Assembly (NCBI RefSeq): GCF_000585335.1
Contig: NZ_KK073872.1
Coordinates: 1,975,283 to 2,039,282, forward strand
Length of the DNA stretch: 64,000 bases
Reading direction: 5' to 3'
Source of the DNA: Cloacibacillus evryensis DSM 19522
Lineage (GTDB): Bacteria > Synergistota > Synergistia > Synergistales > Synergistaceae
The notes under the pieces were generated by a model. That model was not told where the DNA came from. It worked only from the letters and a program-made list of their open reading frames with translations, and did not search any database. The stretch's first letter is position 1; each line of letters opens with the position of its first letter. This document shows positions 47,860 to 58,020 of this stretch, in pieces. The position numbers were made by a program, and so were the translations under genes.

Positions 47860-49182
47860 ATGAGTTTATATGAAAAGTTAAAATTAAAAAAAGAAAAACT
47901 ATCACTAACAGGCCTGGGCTATGTAGGCCTGCCAATTGCGATTGCTTTTGCAAAAGAAGGAATTTGTGTCGTCGGATTTGATTTGAACAAGAGCAAAATT
48001 GCAACGTACAAATCAGGGTTTGACCCCACATATGAAGTTGGCAACGAAGCCATAAAAAATACGACGGTACAGTTTACTTCCGATGCAAAGAAGCTACGCG
48101 AGGCAAAATTTCATATAGTAGCAGTCCCGACACCGGTGAATATGGATCATACACCAGACCTGTCACCAGTTATTTGTGCGAGCGAAATACTTGGAAGAAA
48201 CCTAACAGCAGGCTCAATTGTTGTGTTTGAATCCACAGTCTACCCTGGCGTTACTGAAGATGTCTGCTTACCAATTCTTGAAAAGGAATCCGGACTGAAA
48301 TGCGGCGTAGACTTTAAAGTAGGCTACTCCCCTGAAAGAATCAACCCAGGAGATAAAATTCACAGGCTTGAAAATATAAAGAAAATTGTCGCGGGTATGG
48401 ACGAGGAGTCCTTGGAAGAAATCAAAAATGTCTATGATTTGGTTATTAAAGTGGGCACATACCCAGTTTCTACAATTAAGACAGCGGAAGCAATTAAAAT
48501 TGCGGAGAATAGCCAACGAGACATCAACATCGCCTTCATGAATGAGCTAGCAATGGTATTTGATCGCATGGAAATCGATACTAACGAAGTCATTGATGGA
48601 ATGAATACGAAATGGAACGCCCTTAGGTTTCGACCAGGTTTAGTTGGTGGTCATTGTATCGGTGTTGATCCATATTATTTCACTTACGAGGCAGAGAGAC
48701 TAGGTTATCACAGCCAAATTATTCTTGCTGGCAGAAAAGTCAATGATGGCATGGGAGATTTTATAGCAAATGCAGCTATAAAACAGTTAATCCTTGTAGG
48801 TAAAGCTCCCAAGAAGGCAAATGTTGTCATCCTTGGATTGACATTTAAGGAGAACTGTCCTGACATTAGGAACAGCAAAGTCGAAGATATTATTAAGTGT
48901 CTAAGAGAATACGATATAAATCCAATTGTAGTAGACCCTCTGGCAAATAAAAGAGAAGCAATGCGCGAATATGGCATAACACTAACAGATCTTTCAGAGG
49001 TTCACGATGCCGATTGCATAATTGTGGCAGTTGCACATGAGGAGTTTAAAAATATGAATTTACATGAACTGGATAAATTATATAAAGTTGGAAACAATTA
49101 TGAAAAGGTGCTAATCGATGTAAAAAATATCTTCAATAAGAGCGTTTTTTCTAAAAATGAGTACAGATACTGGAATCTATAA
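47860..49182 (+). CDS. UDP-N-acetylhexosamine 6-dehydrogenase (nucleotide-sugar dehydrogenase)
   Basis: 440 residues from ATG 47860 (AGGAG eight bases upstream; GTG 47851 is less likely). Three-domain UDP-sugar dehydrogenase: Rossmann GLGYVGLPIAIAFA, VPTPVN, ESTVYPGVTE, and the catalytic Cys in GGHCIGVDPYY. A C-terminal domain with LGLTFKENCPDIRNSK completes it. The sequence is of the WbpO/TviB type, oxidising UDP-GlcNAc or UDP-GalNAc to the uronic acid. It supplies an acidic sugar for the polysaccharide. Confidence 0.92.
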   Translation: MSLYEKLKLKKEKLSLTGLGYVGLPIAIAFAKEGICVVGFDLNKSKIATYKSGFDPTYEVGNEAIKNTTVQFTSDAKKLREAKFHIVAVPTPVNMDHTPDLSPVICASEILGRNLTAGSIVVFESTVYPGVTEDVCLPILEKESGLKCGVDFKVGYSPERINPGDKIHRLENIKKIVAGMDEESLEEIKNVYDLVIKVGTYPVSTIKTAEAIKIAENSQRDINIAFMNELAMVFDRMEIDTNEVIDGMNTKWNALRFRPGLVGGHCIGVDPYYFTYEAERLGYHSQIILAGRKVNDGMGDFIANAAIKQLILVGKAPKKANVVILGLTFKENCPDIRNSKVEDIIKCLREYDINPIVVDPLANKREAMREYGITLTDLSEVHDADCIIVAVAHEEFKNMNLHELDKLYKVGNNYEKVLIDVKNIFNKSVFSKNEYRYWNL

Positions 49183-49254
49183 CACTAATATAGGCGAATT
49201 AATACAGCATAGTTTTCACAAGTGCATGAATATTTTAGAAAGGTGGCGATTATT

Positions 49255-50277
49255 GTGATAATTACCAAAACACCATTCAGAATATCGTTCTTCGGCGGTG
49301 GCACTGATATTGAAAGTTACTTTAAAAAATATGAAGGTGCCGTATTATCAACTACTTTTGATAAGTATTGCTATGTTACTGTTCGCCACCTTCCTAGATT
49401 TTTTAGTTATTCTACCGAATTAACATACTCAGACATAGAACGTATTAATTCAATAGACCAAATTCAGCATCCTGCTATACGAAATGCTATGAAGATGCTT
49501 GATATGCATGAAATCCGCCTTACATATGAAGCCGACCTTCCGGCTAAATCAGGTCTAGGTACAAGTTCATCATTTGCCGTTGGGATGCTTAATGCATTTT
49601 ATGCACTAAAAGGAAAATACATAGATAAGAAAGAACTAGCTAATAAGGCTATTTATCTTGAACGTGTTCTATGTAATGAAGCTGGAGGTTGGCAAGATCA
49701 GATAGCAGCGGCATTTGGGGGATTGAATAAAATTCAGTTTAGCCCAGATGGATACGAAGTAAGGCCCATTATCATTCCTACAGACAGAAAGGAATTATTG
49801 AATAAAAATTTAATGATGTTTTTTACTGGGTTCACACGTTTTTCTAATGCTATACAACAAAAGAATAATTTAACGGCAAAAGACAAAGTAAAGCAATTAC
49901 AGGAAATGTATTCACTTGTAGATATAGCAGAGAAAATATTAACTGATGAGACTGCAGAGCTTGATGAGTTTGGCTGTTTACTAGACTATACATGGAAGTT
50001 AAAAAGGCAAACAGGCTCCGCTATTTCAACAAATTACATCGATAGCCTATACACAAAAGGTATCGCTGCGGGTGCACTTGGAGGTAAACTTCTGGGGGCA
50101 GGCGGTGGTGGTTTTATCATTTTTTATGTACAGCCAGAAAAGCAAAATTTTGTAAAAAAAGCAATGAAAGACCTCCTTTATATTCCATTCAAATTTGAAA
50201 ATAACGGAACACAGGTGATTCATTACACGCCGGAAACATATGAGCCGGCAGAAAATTGTAAGGAGGATTGGAACTAA
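49255..50277 (+). CDS. hddA: D-glycero-D-manno-heptose 7-phosphate kinase
   Basis: 340 residues from GTG 49255, which has AAAGGTGG eight bases upstream; the longer frame to 49222 lacks one. GHMP kinase with TPFRISFFGGGTD, the ATP loop LPAKSGLGTSSSFAVG and GGKLLGAGGGGFIIF. It makes the 1,7-bisphosphate in the GDP-heptose route. The next three genes supply the remaining enzymes, which supports this over other GHMP kinases such as fucokinase. Confidence 0.93.
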   Translation: MIITKTPFRISFFGGGTDIESYFKKYEGAVLSTTFDKYCYVTVRHLPRFFSYSTELTYSDIERINSIDQIQHPAIRNAMKMLDMHEIRLTYEADLPAKSGLGTSSSFAVGMLNAFYALKGKYIDKKELANKAIYLERVLCNEAGGWQDQIAAAFGGLNKIQFSPDGYEVRPIIIPTDRKELLNKNLMMFFTGFTRFSNAIQQKNNLTAKDKVKQLQEMYSLVDIAEKILTDETAELDEFGCLLDYTWKLKRQTGSAISTNYIDSLYTKGIAAGALGGKLLGAGGGGFIIFYVQPEKQNFVKKAMKDLLYIPFKFENNGTQVIHYTPETYEPAENCKEDWN

Positions 50278-50280
50278 CTA

Positions 50281-51528
50281 ATGAAAACCGTAATCATGGC
50301 CGGAGGCAAAGGTACAAGAATTTCTTCCATTGCTTCTGATATACCTAAACCAATGATAGATATTGAAGGCAAGCCTGTTCTTGAACGAGAAATTGAATGT
50401 TTAAGAAAACAGGGGTTTGTTGACCTTTTAATTACAATTAACCATTTTGGTCAAATAATTATGGATTACTTCGGTAATGGCAACAAGTTTGGAGTAAAAA
50501 TTGAATATTTCAATGAAGAAGTCCCTTTGGGAAATGCCGGAGCGCTGTTTAAACTCAAGGATAAATTAACCAAAGACTTTCTTCTTTTAAATGCTGACCA
50601 TCTTTTTAATGTAGATTTTAGTAGGTTTATATCTTTTCACAATAAGCACCAGGGGTTAGTTACACTGTTCACACATCCAAATAATCACCCTTATGACAGC
50701 GGTTTAATAATTGCGGACAAGAATCATAATGTCATTAAATGGCTTACGAAGGAAGAAAAACGACCAATTTGGTATCGAAACAGAATAAATGCAGGACTGC
50801 ATATTATCTCCCCAAAACTTCTGATGCAAGAAATCAACACGCCAGAAGTTGACCTTGACCGACAACTACTCAAACCATTGGCTGGTTCAGGGCGTATGTT
50901 TTGTTATGATAGTCCGGAATATATCAAAGACATGGGGACACCAGAAAGATATGTAGCTGTGTGTCGCGATTATAGAAGTAATATTATTGAAACAAAAAAC
51001 CTAAAGCAAAAGCAAAAAGCTATTTTTCTAGATCGGGATGGAACAATTAATAAATATGTTGGATTCCTCCGAAATATTGATGATTTTGAGCTTATACACA
51101 GCGTTCCAGAGGCAATAAAGAGAATTAACGCATCGGGATATCTTGCCATTGTGGTTACAAATCAACCGGTAATAGCTAGAGGCGAAGTAAATTACAAACA
51201 ACTTGAAAATATACACAACAAAATGGAAACTTTACTTGGTTTAGAAGGAGCCTATATTGATGCAATCTACTATTGCCCACATCATCCACATCATGGGTTC
51301 GAGGGAGAAATCAAAGAGTTAAAATTCTCTTGTGATTGCAGAAAACCAAAACCAGGAATGCTTTTAAAAGCAGCAGAAGATTACAATATAGATTTACACC
51401 AATCATGGATGGTTGGTGACAAAGAAAGCGATTTACTTGCCGGTAAAGCAGCTGGATGCAAATGTGTTCAAGTTAATGAGACCTATCTTCTTTTGGATGC
51501 CGTGAACAATATATTAGGAGACAAATGA
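50281..51528 (+). CDS. Fused heptose-1-phosphate guanylyltransferase / heptose bisphosphate phosphatase
   Basis: 415 residues holding two activities. Residues 1-230 are a sugar-nucleotidyltransferase (MKTVIMAGGKGTRISS, KPMIDIEGKPVLE), HddC-like. Residues about 243-415 are a HAD phosphatase of the GmhB type (AIFLDRDGTIN, TNQPVIARGEV, and a zinc loop CPHHPHHG...CDC before RKPKPGMLL). The two act in sequence: phosphatase removes the 7-phosphate, then GTP activates carbon 1 to GDP-D-glycero-alpha-D-manno-heptose. They are usually separate genes. It starts four bases after hddA. Confidence 0.9.
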   Translation: MKTVIMAGGKGTRISSIASDIPKPMIDIEGKPVLEREIECLRKQGFVDLLITINHFGQIIMDYFGNGNKFGVKIEYFNEEVPLGNAGALFKLKDKLTKDFLLLNADHLFNVDFSRFISFHNKHQGLVTLFTHPNNHPYDSGLIIADKNHNVIKWLTKEEKRPIWYRNRINAGLHIISPKLLMQEINTPEVDLDRQLLKPLAGSGRMFCYDSPEYIKDMGTPERYVAVCRDYRSNIIETKNLKQKQKAIFLDRDGTINKYVGFLRNIDDFELIHSVPEAIKRINASGYLAIVVTNQPVIARGEVNYKQLENIHNKMETLLGLEGAYIDAIYYCPHHPHHGFEGEIKELKFSCDCRKPKPGMLLKAAEDYNIDLHQSWMVGDKESDLLAGKAAGCKCVQVNETYLLLDAVNNILGDK

Positions 51529-51529
51529 C

Positions 51530-52174
51530 ATGAAAAAAACGGTTGAAACTCATTTAAATTTTCTCATTAAACGGTATCCTAAATTAAAATGCTGTAAAAA
51601 TAGCATAGCTACTGCATTTGAAATAATAAATGAAAGTTATTCTAATGGTGGAAAATTACTTGTAGCTGGAAATGGTGGTAGTGCCGCAGATGCAGAACAT
51701 ATTGTTGGCGAACTCATGAAAGGTTTCAAAAAACTTAGAAAACTAAAAATAGAATATGTAAATGAGCTTATCAAAATAGATGCTGAACATGGAAGCATTC
51801 TTGCAAAAAATCTACAAGGAGCCATGCCAGCAATCGCATTGGATGGACATCCCGGGTTGTCAACTGCTTATATGAATGATTGTGAACCACTTCTATGTTT
51901 TGCGCAGCAAGTAAATGGCTACGGAAAAACCGAAGATGTTTTTTTCGGTATTAGTACTAGTGGTAATAGTAGCAATATCATTTTTGCTGCAGTTGTCGCG
52001 CGTGCAAAAGGTATGAAGGTAATTGGGCTAACCGGAGCAAAAGACAGTGAACTCTCCCGCAGAAGCGATATCTGTATCAAGGTACCAGGCACGGAGACAT
52101 ATATCATTCAGGAATATCATTTACCGGTATATCATTGTTTGTGTTCAATGTTGGAAGAAGAGTTTTTTGAATAA
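51530..52174 (+). CDS. gmhA: Sedoheptulose 7-phosphate isomerase
   Basis: 214 residues. SIS-fold isomerase with GNGGSAADAEHIVGELMKGF, GISTSGNSSN and EYHLPVYHCLCSMLEEEF. It converts sedoheptulose 7-phosphate to D-glycero-D-manno-heptose 7-phosphate, the first step. It is one base after the preceding stop. The insertion around HGSILAKNLQGAMPAIALDGHPG is normal in the family. Confidence 0.96.
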   Translation: MKKTVETHLNFLIKRYPKLKCCKNSIATAFEIINESYSNGGKLLVAGNGGSAADAEHIVGELMKGFKKLRKLKIEYVNELIKIDAEHGSILAKNLQGAMPAIALDGHPGLSTAYMNDCEPLLCFAQQVNGYGKTEDVFFGISTSGNSSNIIFAAVVARAKGMKVIGLTGAKDSELSRRSDICIKVPGTETYIIQEYHLPVYHCLCSMLEEEFFE

Positions 52175-52200
52175 AACAAAAATAAAGGAGATTTGTTAGG

Positions 52201-53169
52201 ATGAAAGTATTAGTGACAGGTGCTGGTGGTATGATTGGCTCTCATTTAGTAGAACAGCTATACAATCGTGGAGATGAAGTAATCGGTTTGTTCCATAAGA
52301 ATAAAAAAAACATTGAGCAGATACCTTTTCCCATTAATTTTGTTCAGTGTGATATTCGATATGGTCAAGGGATAGATAATCTTATTATGGATAGTCTCCC
52401 TAGGCAAATTTACCATCTTGCTGCACAAAGTTATCCAACGGTATCTTGGGTAAATCCATCCGAGACCATAGATGTTAATGTTAATGGTACTATTGCAGTC
52501 TATGAAGCCATTAAAAAAGCCCGTAAATACGTTGATAGTAATTATGATCCTATGGTAGTTGTTGCATGTTCCAGTGCTGAATATGGGGAAACATTTAACA
52601 AATTAAAAGGCGACTCCATTTACGTAAGAGAAGATGCAAAATTACTTCCGTTACATCCATACGGAGTCAGTAAAGTTGGACAAGACTTACTGTCTTTCCA
52701 GTATTACATGAATGACCACATTCGTTGTATTAGAGCAAGAATTTTCAATTCGACAGGGACAAGAAAAGTTAATGACGTAACATCTGATTTCACCAAAAGA
52801 GCTGTCGAAGCCGAGCGAACAGGCAATTATATGTTGCGTGCCGGAAATTTAGATACATTTCGTGCAATTATGGATCAAAGGGACCTTATTGTTGCTTTAA
52901 TGTTACTCGCCGAAAAAGGGAGGGATGGCGATGTATACAATATATCATCGGAGCATATATACCAGATAAAAGATATAGTAACGTACATTGAAGCAGAAAT
53001 CGGCCACAAATTCAAAATAGAAATGACTCCTAAATTACTCAGACCAACAGATGAGAAAATTATAGTTGGCAATATTGACAAACTAAAAAATGATACAGGA
53101 TGGGAACAAAAAATTTCAATGAAAGAAACGGTGGCAGATATGTTAAATTACTGGAGGGGAGTTTTATGA
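52201..53169 (+). CDS. GDP-sugar 4,6-dehydratase/epimerase (GMD-like)
   Basis: 322 residues. Extended short-chain dehydrogenase with NAD(P) loop TGAGGMIGSHLVEQL, SSAEYGE, and the YGVSK catalytic pair. Sequence style (NSTGTRK, RDLIVALMLLAEKG) follows GDP-mannose 4,6-dehydratases. Next to a GDP-heptose pathway it most likely makes GDP-6-deoxy-4-keto-heptose, as in 6-deoxy-heptose glycans of Campylobacter and Yersinia. A separate reductase is not obvious in the cluster. Confidence 0.85.
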   Translation: MKVLVTGAGGMIGSHLVEQLYNRGDEVIGLFHKNKKNIEQIPFPINFVQCDIRYGQGIDNLIMDSLPRQIYHLAAQSYPTVSWVNPSETIDVNVNGTIAVYEAIKKARKYVDSNYDPMVVVACSSAEYGETFNKLKGDSIYVREDAKLLPLHPYGVSKVGQDLLSFQYYMNDHIRCIRARIFNSTGTRKVNDVTSDFTKRAVEAERTGNYMLRAGNLDTFRAIMDQRDLIVALMLLAEKGRDGDVYNISSEHIYQIKDIVTYIEAEIGHKFKIEMTPKLLRPTDEKIIVGNIDKLKNDTGWEQKISMKETVADMLNYWRGVL

Positions 53170-54311
53170 AAGTATTAATTATCGACCCATGGTGTTCTGA
53201 TAACTATGAAGTATACACTATAGGTTTATGCGAAGGCTTATGTGATAAAGTTGATTTAACTATATGTTCAAGTTATTATGAGAGTAGATACACTGAAAAG
53301 TACAATATTAAGCCCATTTTTTTTAAAATATCAGACAAGATGTGTAGAGGCATGCTCCGGAGTGCCATTAGGGGTATTGAGTACGCTGTAGCTTACATAA
53401 AGATTCTTATCATAGTAAGAAGAGAAAAATACGACGTTGTACATGTTGAATGGGCGCTTTTATATAGAATGGATGAATTTTTCCTAAAGCAAATAAGAAA
53501 ATATGTTAAGCGTCTAGTATACACTTCTCATAATGTCCTGCCACATATAAATGGAGAGAAATATGTTACAAAATTAAAAAGGCTTCACAATAATTTTGAT
53601 GTAATTCTAGTTCACGGAGAAGGAATAAAAAAAGAATACCTAAAGTATTTTCCTGAAGATAAAAACAAACTCAAGATTCAATATCACGGCATACATTTAA
53701 CGCAGAAAAAGGAGTATGTAATATCAAAAGTAGATAAACATATTGTCGATTTTATCTCATCCGCAAAAAAGAAAATTATTTCTTTTGTTGGAAATATTTT
53801 CTATAATAAAGGTGCTGATAGAGTGATTAATTATTGGGTTAATAATCTCAATGACACAGAACAAAAGTTAGTTGTAGCTGGTAGCTTAAATGTACCTTAT
53901 TCAGAATTAGAACAATATATGCAAACCATTTCCAATTCTGGGAATATATTATTTGTGCCTAGATTTTTAAATGATGATGAATACGCATACGTATTAGCAA
54001 ATTCTTCCGCAGTAGTAATTCCATATAGACACGCAAGCATGAGTGGCATTGTATACTCTGCTGCTGCATTTAGAAAGCCTGTTATTTATACAAATACCGG
54101 ATCTATTGCCGAATATATAGGAGATGAGTGTGGCATACAGGCAACTAATACAGACGAATCACTGTTTCAAGCTTTAGACAAATCTATTAATATGGATGAA
54201 GCTACTTTACAAAAATTAGGAAGTAATCTTAATAAGTGGATTTATAACAATTATAGCTGGAATATTATATCTGCAAAACTAGTCAATGAAGTTTACGCAT
54301 TAGGTAATTAG
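53166..54311 (+). CDS. Family 4-type glycosyltransferase
   Basis: 381 residues from ATG 53166, overlapping the dehydratase stop as ATGA. GT-B fold: VHVEWALLYRM and YTSHNVLPHI in the acceptor half; FVGNIFYNKGADRVI and a C-terminal PYRHASMSGIVYSAAAFRKPVIYTNTGSIAEYI with the donor-binding Ser/Glu. It transfers one sugar to the repeat unit. Linkage unknown. Confidence 0.88.
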   Translation: MKVLIIDPWCSDNYEVYTIGLCEGLCDKVDLTICSSYYESRYTEKYNIKPIFFKISDKMCRGMLRSAIRGIEYAVAYIKILIIVRREKYDVVHVEWALLYRMDEFFLKQIRKYVKRLVYTSHNVLPHINGEKYVTKLKRLHNNFDVILVHGEGIKKEYLKYFPEDKNKLKIQYHGIHLTQKKEYVISKVDKHIVDFISSAKKKIISFVGNIFYNKGADRVINYWVNNLNDTEQKLVVAGSLNVPYSELEQYMQTISNSGNILFVPRFLNDDEYAYVLANSSAVVIPYRHASMSGIVYSAAAFRKPVIYTNTGSIAEYIGDECGIQATNTDESLFQALDKSINMDEATLQKLGSNLNKWIYNNYSWNIISAKLVNEVYALGN

Positions 54312-54314
54312 CAT

Positions 54315-55454
54315 ATGAAAAAAATCATCGTCATAAATGTAGGTTCGATTTATAGCATTCCCCCAATAAAAAGCCTTCTAGAAGGACTCTATAAACAAAA
54401 TGTGGAAGTGACGTTAGTGACAACAAGAGATGGTATATCAGAAGAAGATAGTCTGTACAAAAAAATACGCATATGTAAAATGGATGAAGACTACAACTCA
54501 GACATTTCTCTGATATTAAAATTCATCAGAATGATACAACTGAGAAAAAAAATTTGGAAATACGTAGACAATTTATATGATGAAAATACGTTGCTCTGGA
54601 TAATATCTGATGCTACAGTGAAAAGCCTCGGCCCTAAGTTATTCAGCTATAATTATGTTTTGCATATGTACGAGCTTATTGGCACTAAATATATGGTACC
54701 TAAGTACAAACTTGGTAATATGCATTTAGGAACGTATGGTAAAAATGCAAAAAGAGTGATAGTTCCTGAATATAACAGAGCTCATATAACAAAAGCATGG
54801 TGGGACCTTGACAAACTTCCTTTCATTCTTGAGAACAAACCATTTTATCCAGAAATTATAGAAAAGAGAAATTTACCAATTAATCATTCAATTCAAGCAA
54901 GAAAACTATTAGAGAAAATAGGTAACAAAAAAATTATCTTATATCAGGGAATATTACACAAGGAAAGGCCGTTAGAACATTTTATATCTGCAGTTGATCG
55001 TTTGGGAGATGACTATGCCTTTGTAGTGATGTCAAATGTTGCAAATTTATATGCAAATTGTGGGAGTAAAAATTACTATTTTATTCCTTTTATTTGTGCA
55101 CCATACCACTTAGAAGTCACTAGCCATGCCTATATAGGAGTTCTTTCGTATATTCCTACCAAAACTAGTAATTCAATATTGAATACAGTATATTGCGCAC
55201 CTAATAAAACATTTGAGTATGCATGTTTTTCTATCCCAATGATAAGCAATGATGTTCCTGCGTTGAACTACATGTTTGAAAAACAAAAATGTGGTATCTG
55301 TATTAAAAATTACAATATTGATTCAATTTGTCAAACCATAAAAACAATATCAAACAATTACTCTGAGTACTCGAAAAATTCAAGATATTTTTATGATAGT
55401 GTTGATTATGAAAAAAAAATAACCTTCCTTCTCAATGAGGTTTACAATGGCTAG
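54315..55454 (+). CDS. Probable GT-B glycosyltransferase
   Basis: 379 residues with a GT-B-like outline: an N-terminal MKKIIVINVGSIYSIPPIKSLL, then YELIGTKYM, linker, ILYQGILHKERPLEHFI (start of the nucleotide-binding lobe) and NKTFEYACFSIPMISNDVPAL near the C-terminus. Less conserved than its neighbours; assigned mainly by fold pattern and position. Confidence 0.75.
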   Translation: MKKIIVINVGSIYSIPPIKSLLEGLYKQNVEVTLVTTRDGISEEDSLYKKIRICKMDEDYNSDISLILKFIRMIQLRKKIWKYVDNLYDENTLLWIISDATVKSLGPKLFSYNYVLHMYELIGTKYMVPKYKLGNMHLGTYGKNAKRVIVPEYNRAHITKAWWDLDKLPFILENKPFYPEIIEKRNLPINHSIQARKLLEKIGNKKIILYQGILHKERPLEHFISAVDRLGDDYAFVVMSNVANLYANCGSKNYYFIPFICAPYHLEVTSHAYIGVLSYIPTKTSNSILNTVYCAPNKTFEYACFSIPMISNDVPALNYMFEKQKCGICIKNYNIDSICQTIKTISNNYSEYSKNSRYFYDSVDYEKKITFLLNEVYNG

Positions 55455-56958
55455 AAACCCATTATTAAGAAAAAAATATATACTCTGTTGGAAAAATGTC
55501 CTAATTTTATTTGCTGTTTTTATTCTCAATTGTATTGCTTGCCAAAATACAACTGTAGGAATAGCGGTTGCTTTAGCAGAAGCCACTATTGTAATTATAT
55601 TAAGTTTACTTGGAAAAACTGACCGTGCCATACTTGCTAATAATATATTTCTTGGAGTATCAATCGAGGCTTCACTATTTGTATTTGGTGAATATACATA
55701 TATATATAGTTATGCATATATGCCATTTATACATAGATGGGGCTGTCTTTGCTGCGAGCTGTTTATTTTACTTTGCGTTATTTTTAAGCAAAATGGAAGA
55801 ACAAAGATAAGCCTAAAAAACGATATTAAAAATTTATGGAGTGGTCAATTTGTCTTTGGCTTCGTATTACTCGTATTTACTGGTATTTTTAGCTCTCTAG
55901 TGACAATTATAACTAATGATAACCATGTAAATAATACATCATGGTTTTATGGGGCGTATGCCACAGAAATTTGTTATTGGATAATCCTGATAATCAATTT
56001 AGTATTAGTGTATTTTGCTCTACGCCATAACTGTAAATTCTATGTTCAGTTTAAAGAAGTGTTAATTAACTTTTTCATTGTTTTAGTAATAGCATCATGG
56101 GCATCTGTTATCTTGGGTTGGCACGGAACTTATTCTTATCATAAGTCGATTTTGCTAATGCCTTTGGTTGCTTTTTTCTCCATTACTACTATTATATGTA
56201 CAAATTTTAAAGAATACCAAAAAACCCCCATGTTCATTTTTGCAATAATAGGGTTCATTTGTATGTGTATTAAAACATCTCCACTACTTGGCAAATGGAT
56301 ACTCGTTATTGGAGTAACGATTGCAACATATTTTTGGATAAATATTGCCCATAAAAAATTTTTTAAAATGCTGATGGTAATTATTCTGGTATGTATTAGT
56401 ATTGCAGTCTTTGGAGAGTACTTCACCCGTAGTAATGAATTACTGCTGTATAAGATAGGACAAACTACAGAAAGTTTAAAAATTGGAAGAGGTTCATGGT
56501 TAGATAATGTGCCAAATTCTCCAAAGGTACGAATTGAAGAATTCGTCAACGTATTCCTTGAATACCTCGATAAACCTTGGTACGTCTTCTTTGGGAAAGG
56601 AATAGGAGGAACAATTACACAGCAAACAAACTGGGTTGATTGGGCATCAAGTAGCGGTGCATTCTCTGTAAATCAAAGACAAAGTGGTATTTATAACGAG
56701 TTACATGAATCTATTAATATAATGTTCCTTAAATTTGGCCTTCTTGGCTTAATATTTTTTATTTATAACTTTATGAAAGGACTAAAAGGTATAAAAAAAT
56801 CCCCTTGGATCTTAATGGGTTTACTATGGTTTTCATTCTACGTTAACGCTTATATTTCAATGTATATAGTAGCATCTGCTTTTCTACTTGGGATGTATGA
56901 ATGTGATATATCAAGTGGCTTGATCAAAAAAATGAAAAACAGACATAAGGAGTTTTAG
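55447..56958 (+). CDS. O-antigen polymerase-like (Wzy) membrane protein
   Basis: 503 residues from ATG 55447 (GAGG six bases upstream; eight-base overlap ATGGCTAG with the previous gene). About eleven to twelve hydrophobic helices and a large hydrophilic loop (about 310-410, with GRGSWLDN and FGKGIGGT) are typical of O-antigen ligase/polymerase proteins. It would join repeat units on the periplasmic side. Confidence 0.78.
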   Translation: MARNPLLRKKYILCWKNVLILFAVFILNCIACQNTTVGIAVALAEATIVIILSLLGKTDRAILANNIFLGVSIEASLFVFGEYTYIYSYAYMPFIHRWGCLCCELFILLCVIFKQNGRTKISLKNDIKNLWSGQFVFGFVLLVFTGIFSSLVTIITNDNHVNNTSWFYGAYATEICYWIILIINLVLVYFALRHNCKFYVQFKEVLINFFIVLVIASWASVILGWHGTYSYHKSILLMPLVAFFSITTIICTNFKEYQKTPMFIFAIIGFICMCIKTSPLLGKWILVIGVTIATYFWINIAHKKFFKMLMVIILVCISIAVFGEYFTRSNELLLYKIGQTTESLKIGRGSWLDNVPNSPKVRIEEFVNVFLEYLDKPWYVFFGKGIGGTITQQTNWVDWASSSGAFSVNQRQSGIYNELHESINIMFLKFGLLGLIFFIYNFMKGLKGIKKSPWILMGLLWFSFYVNAYISMYIVASAFLLGMYECDISSGLIKKMKNRHKEF

Positions 56959-56961
56959 AGC

Positions 56962-58020
56962 ATGAATAATCTACCCAATATACTTTACATGGAATTGTTA
57001 GAAAACAATTATGGTAATAAAAGATTAGATTATCAAATTATAAAAAACTTAAAGGCTATTTCTAATTTGACTGTTGCCCAACTTGAAAACTGGTTTGATT
57101 TACTTCCAAAGGATATTAATGTACATTCATATAAATATAAACGAACCAGTAATAATCGTAAAATTTCGTACTATCAACGCAACCTTGAAAATTTACTTGT
57201 TGCTGTTAAGCTAGATAAAATCTATCACTTTGATTATCTATTTTTTGCTTCTTATGATACATATGTTTTTACTTTGGCTTTATTTAAAATTAAGGATTTT
57301 AATCGTCGAGTGTTTATATTACATCACAATAATATTGACTTAATCGATAAATCCATAAAATTACAATTATTTTTCACCATATATGCTAAAAAAGTAAACC
57401 ATATTGTCTTTGAAAATTTTATAGCCAACCATTTAAAAAATAAATACGGTGTTGAAGAAAAAAAAATATTCCATATGCCACATCCTCTAAATATAGTACA
57501 AGGAATTTTCTCAAAATATTATGATTGTGTAGGCATAAGCAATAGCAATAAAGAGGAATGGATAAAAGAAATTATCGATTTTGAAATTTATAGTAATATC
57601 TTTAAAATAAACAATGTTAAGGTAGTTTTACGTTCAAAAACAATGACGTTTAACGATGGCTTTCTTAAAGTTATTAGTGGCTACTTAAGCGATGAAGAGT
57701 ATTATTATTATGTTAAATCTACAAAGACAATTTTCTTACCGTTTCCAGAAAGCTTTAAGTATCGCACTAGCGGCTCTATTATAGATGCATTCTCTAATGA
57801 AACTTCTGTTATAGGAAGTAAGATATTATTATTTGAAAATGTGGAGAAAGAATATCCTAGTATTTGTAAGGTTATAAATTCGGCCAACGAATTTATAAAC
57901 TACCTCTTGACCGCAGAGACAAGTTGGAAGAATGAGCAAAAAGAGTTTAAATTGTTTAAATCACGCCATTCTGATAGTGAATTAAAAAAAATATTTGAAA
58001 GAATGTTCATCATAAAATGA
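56962..58020 (+). CDS. Probable glycosyltransferase
   Basis: 352 residues, very AT-rich codons. Weak GT-B character: FILHHNNIDLID, HIVFENFIANHLKNKYGV, and a C-terminal FLPFPESFKYRTSGSIIDAFSNETSVIGS in the place of the donor-site glutamate region. It could be a degenerate family 4 enzyme. Assigned by pattern and by position between polymerase and flippase. Confidence 0.6.
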   Translation: MNNLPNILYMELLENNYGNKRLDYQIIKNLKAISNLTVAQLENWFDLLPKDINVHSYKYKRTSNNRKISYYQRNLENLLVAVKLDKIYHFDYLFFASYDTYVFTLALFKIKDFNRRVFILHHNNIDLIDKSIKLQLFFTIYAKKVNHIVFENFIANHLKNKYGVEEKKIFHMPHPLNIVQGIFSKYYDCVGISNSNKEEWIKEIIDFEIYSNIFKINNVKVVLRSKTMTFNDGFLKVISGYLSDEEYYYYVKSTKTIFLPFPESFKYRTSGSIIDAFSNETSVIGSKILLFENVEKEYPSICKVINSANEFINYLLTAETSWKNEQKEFKLFKSRHSDSELKKIFERMFIIK

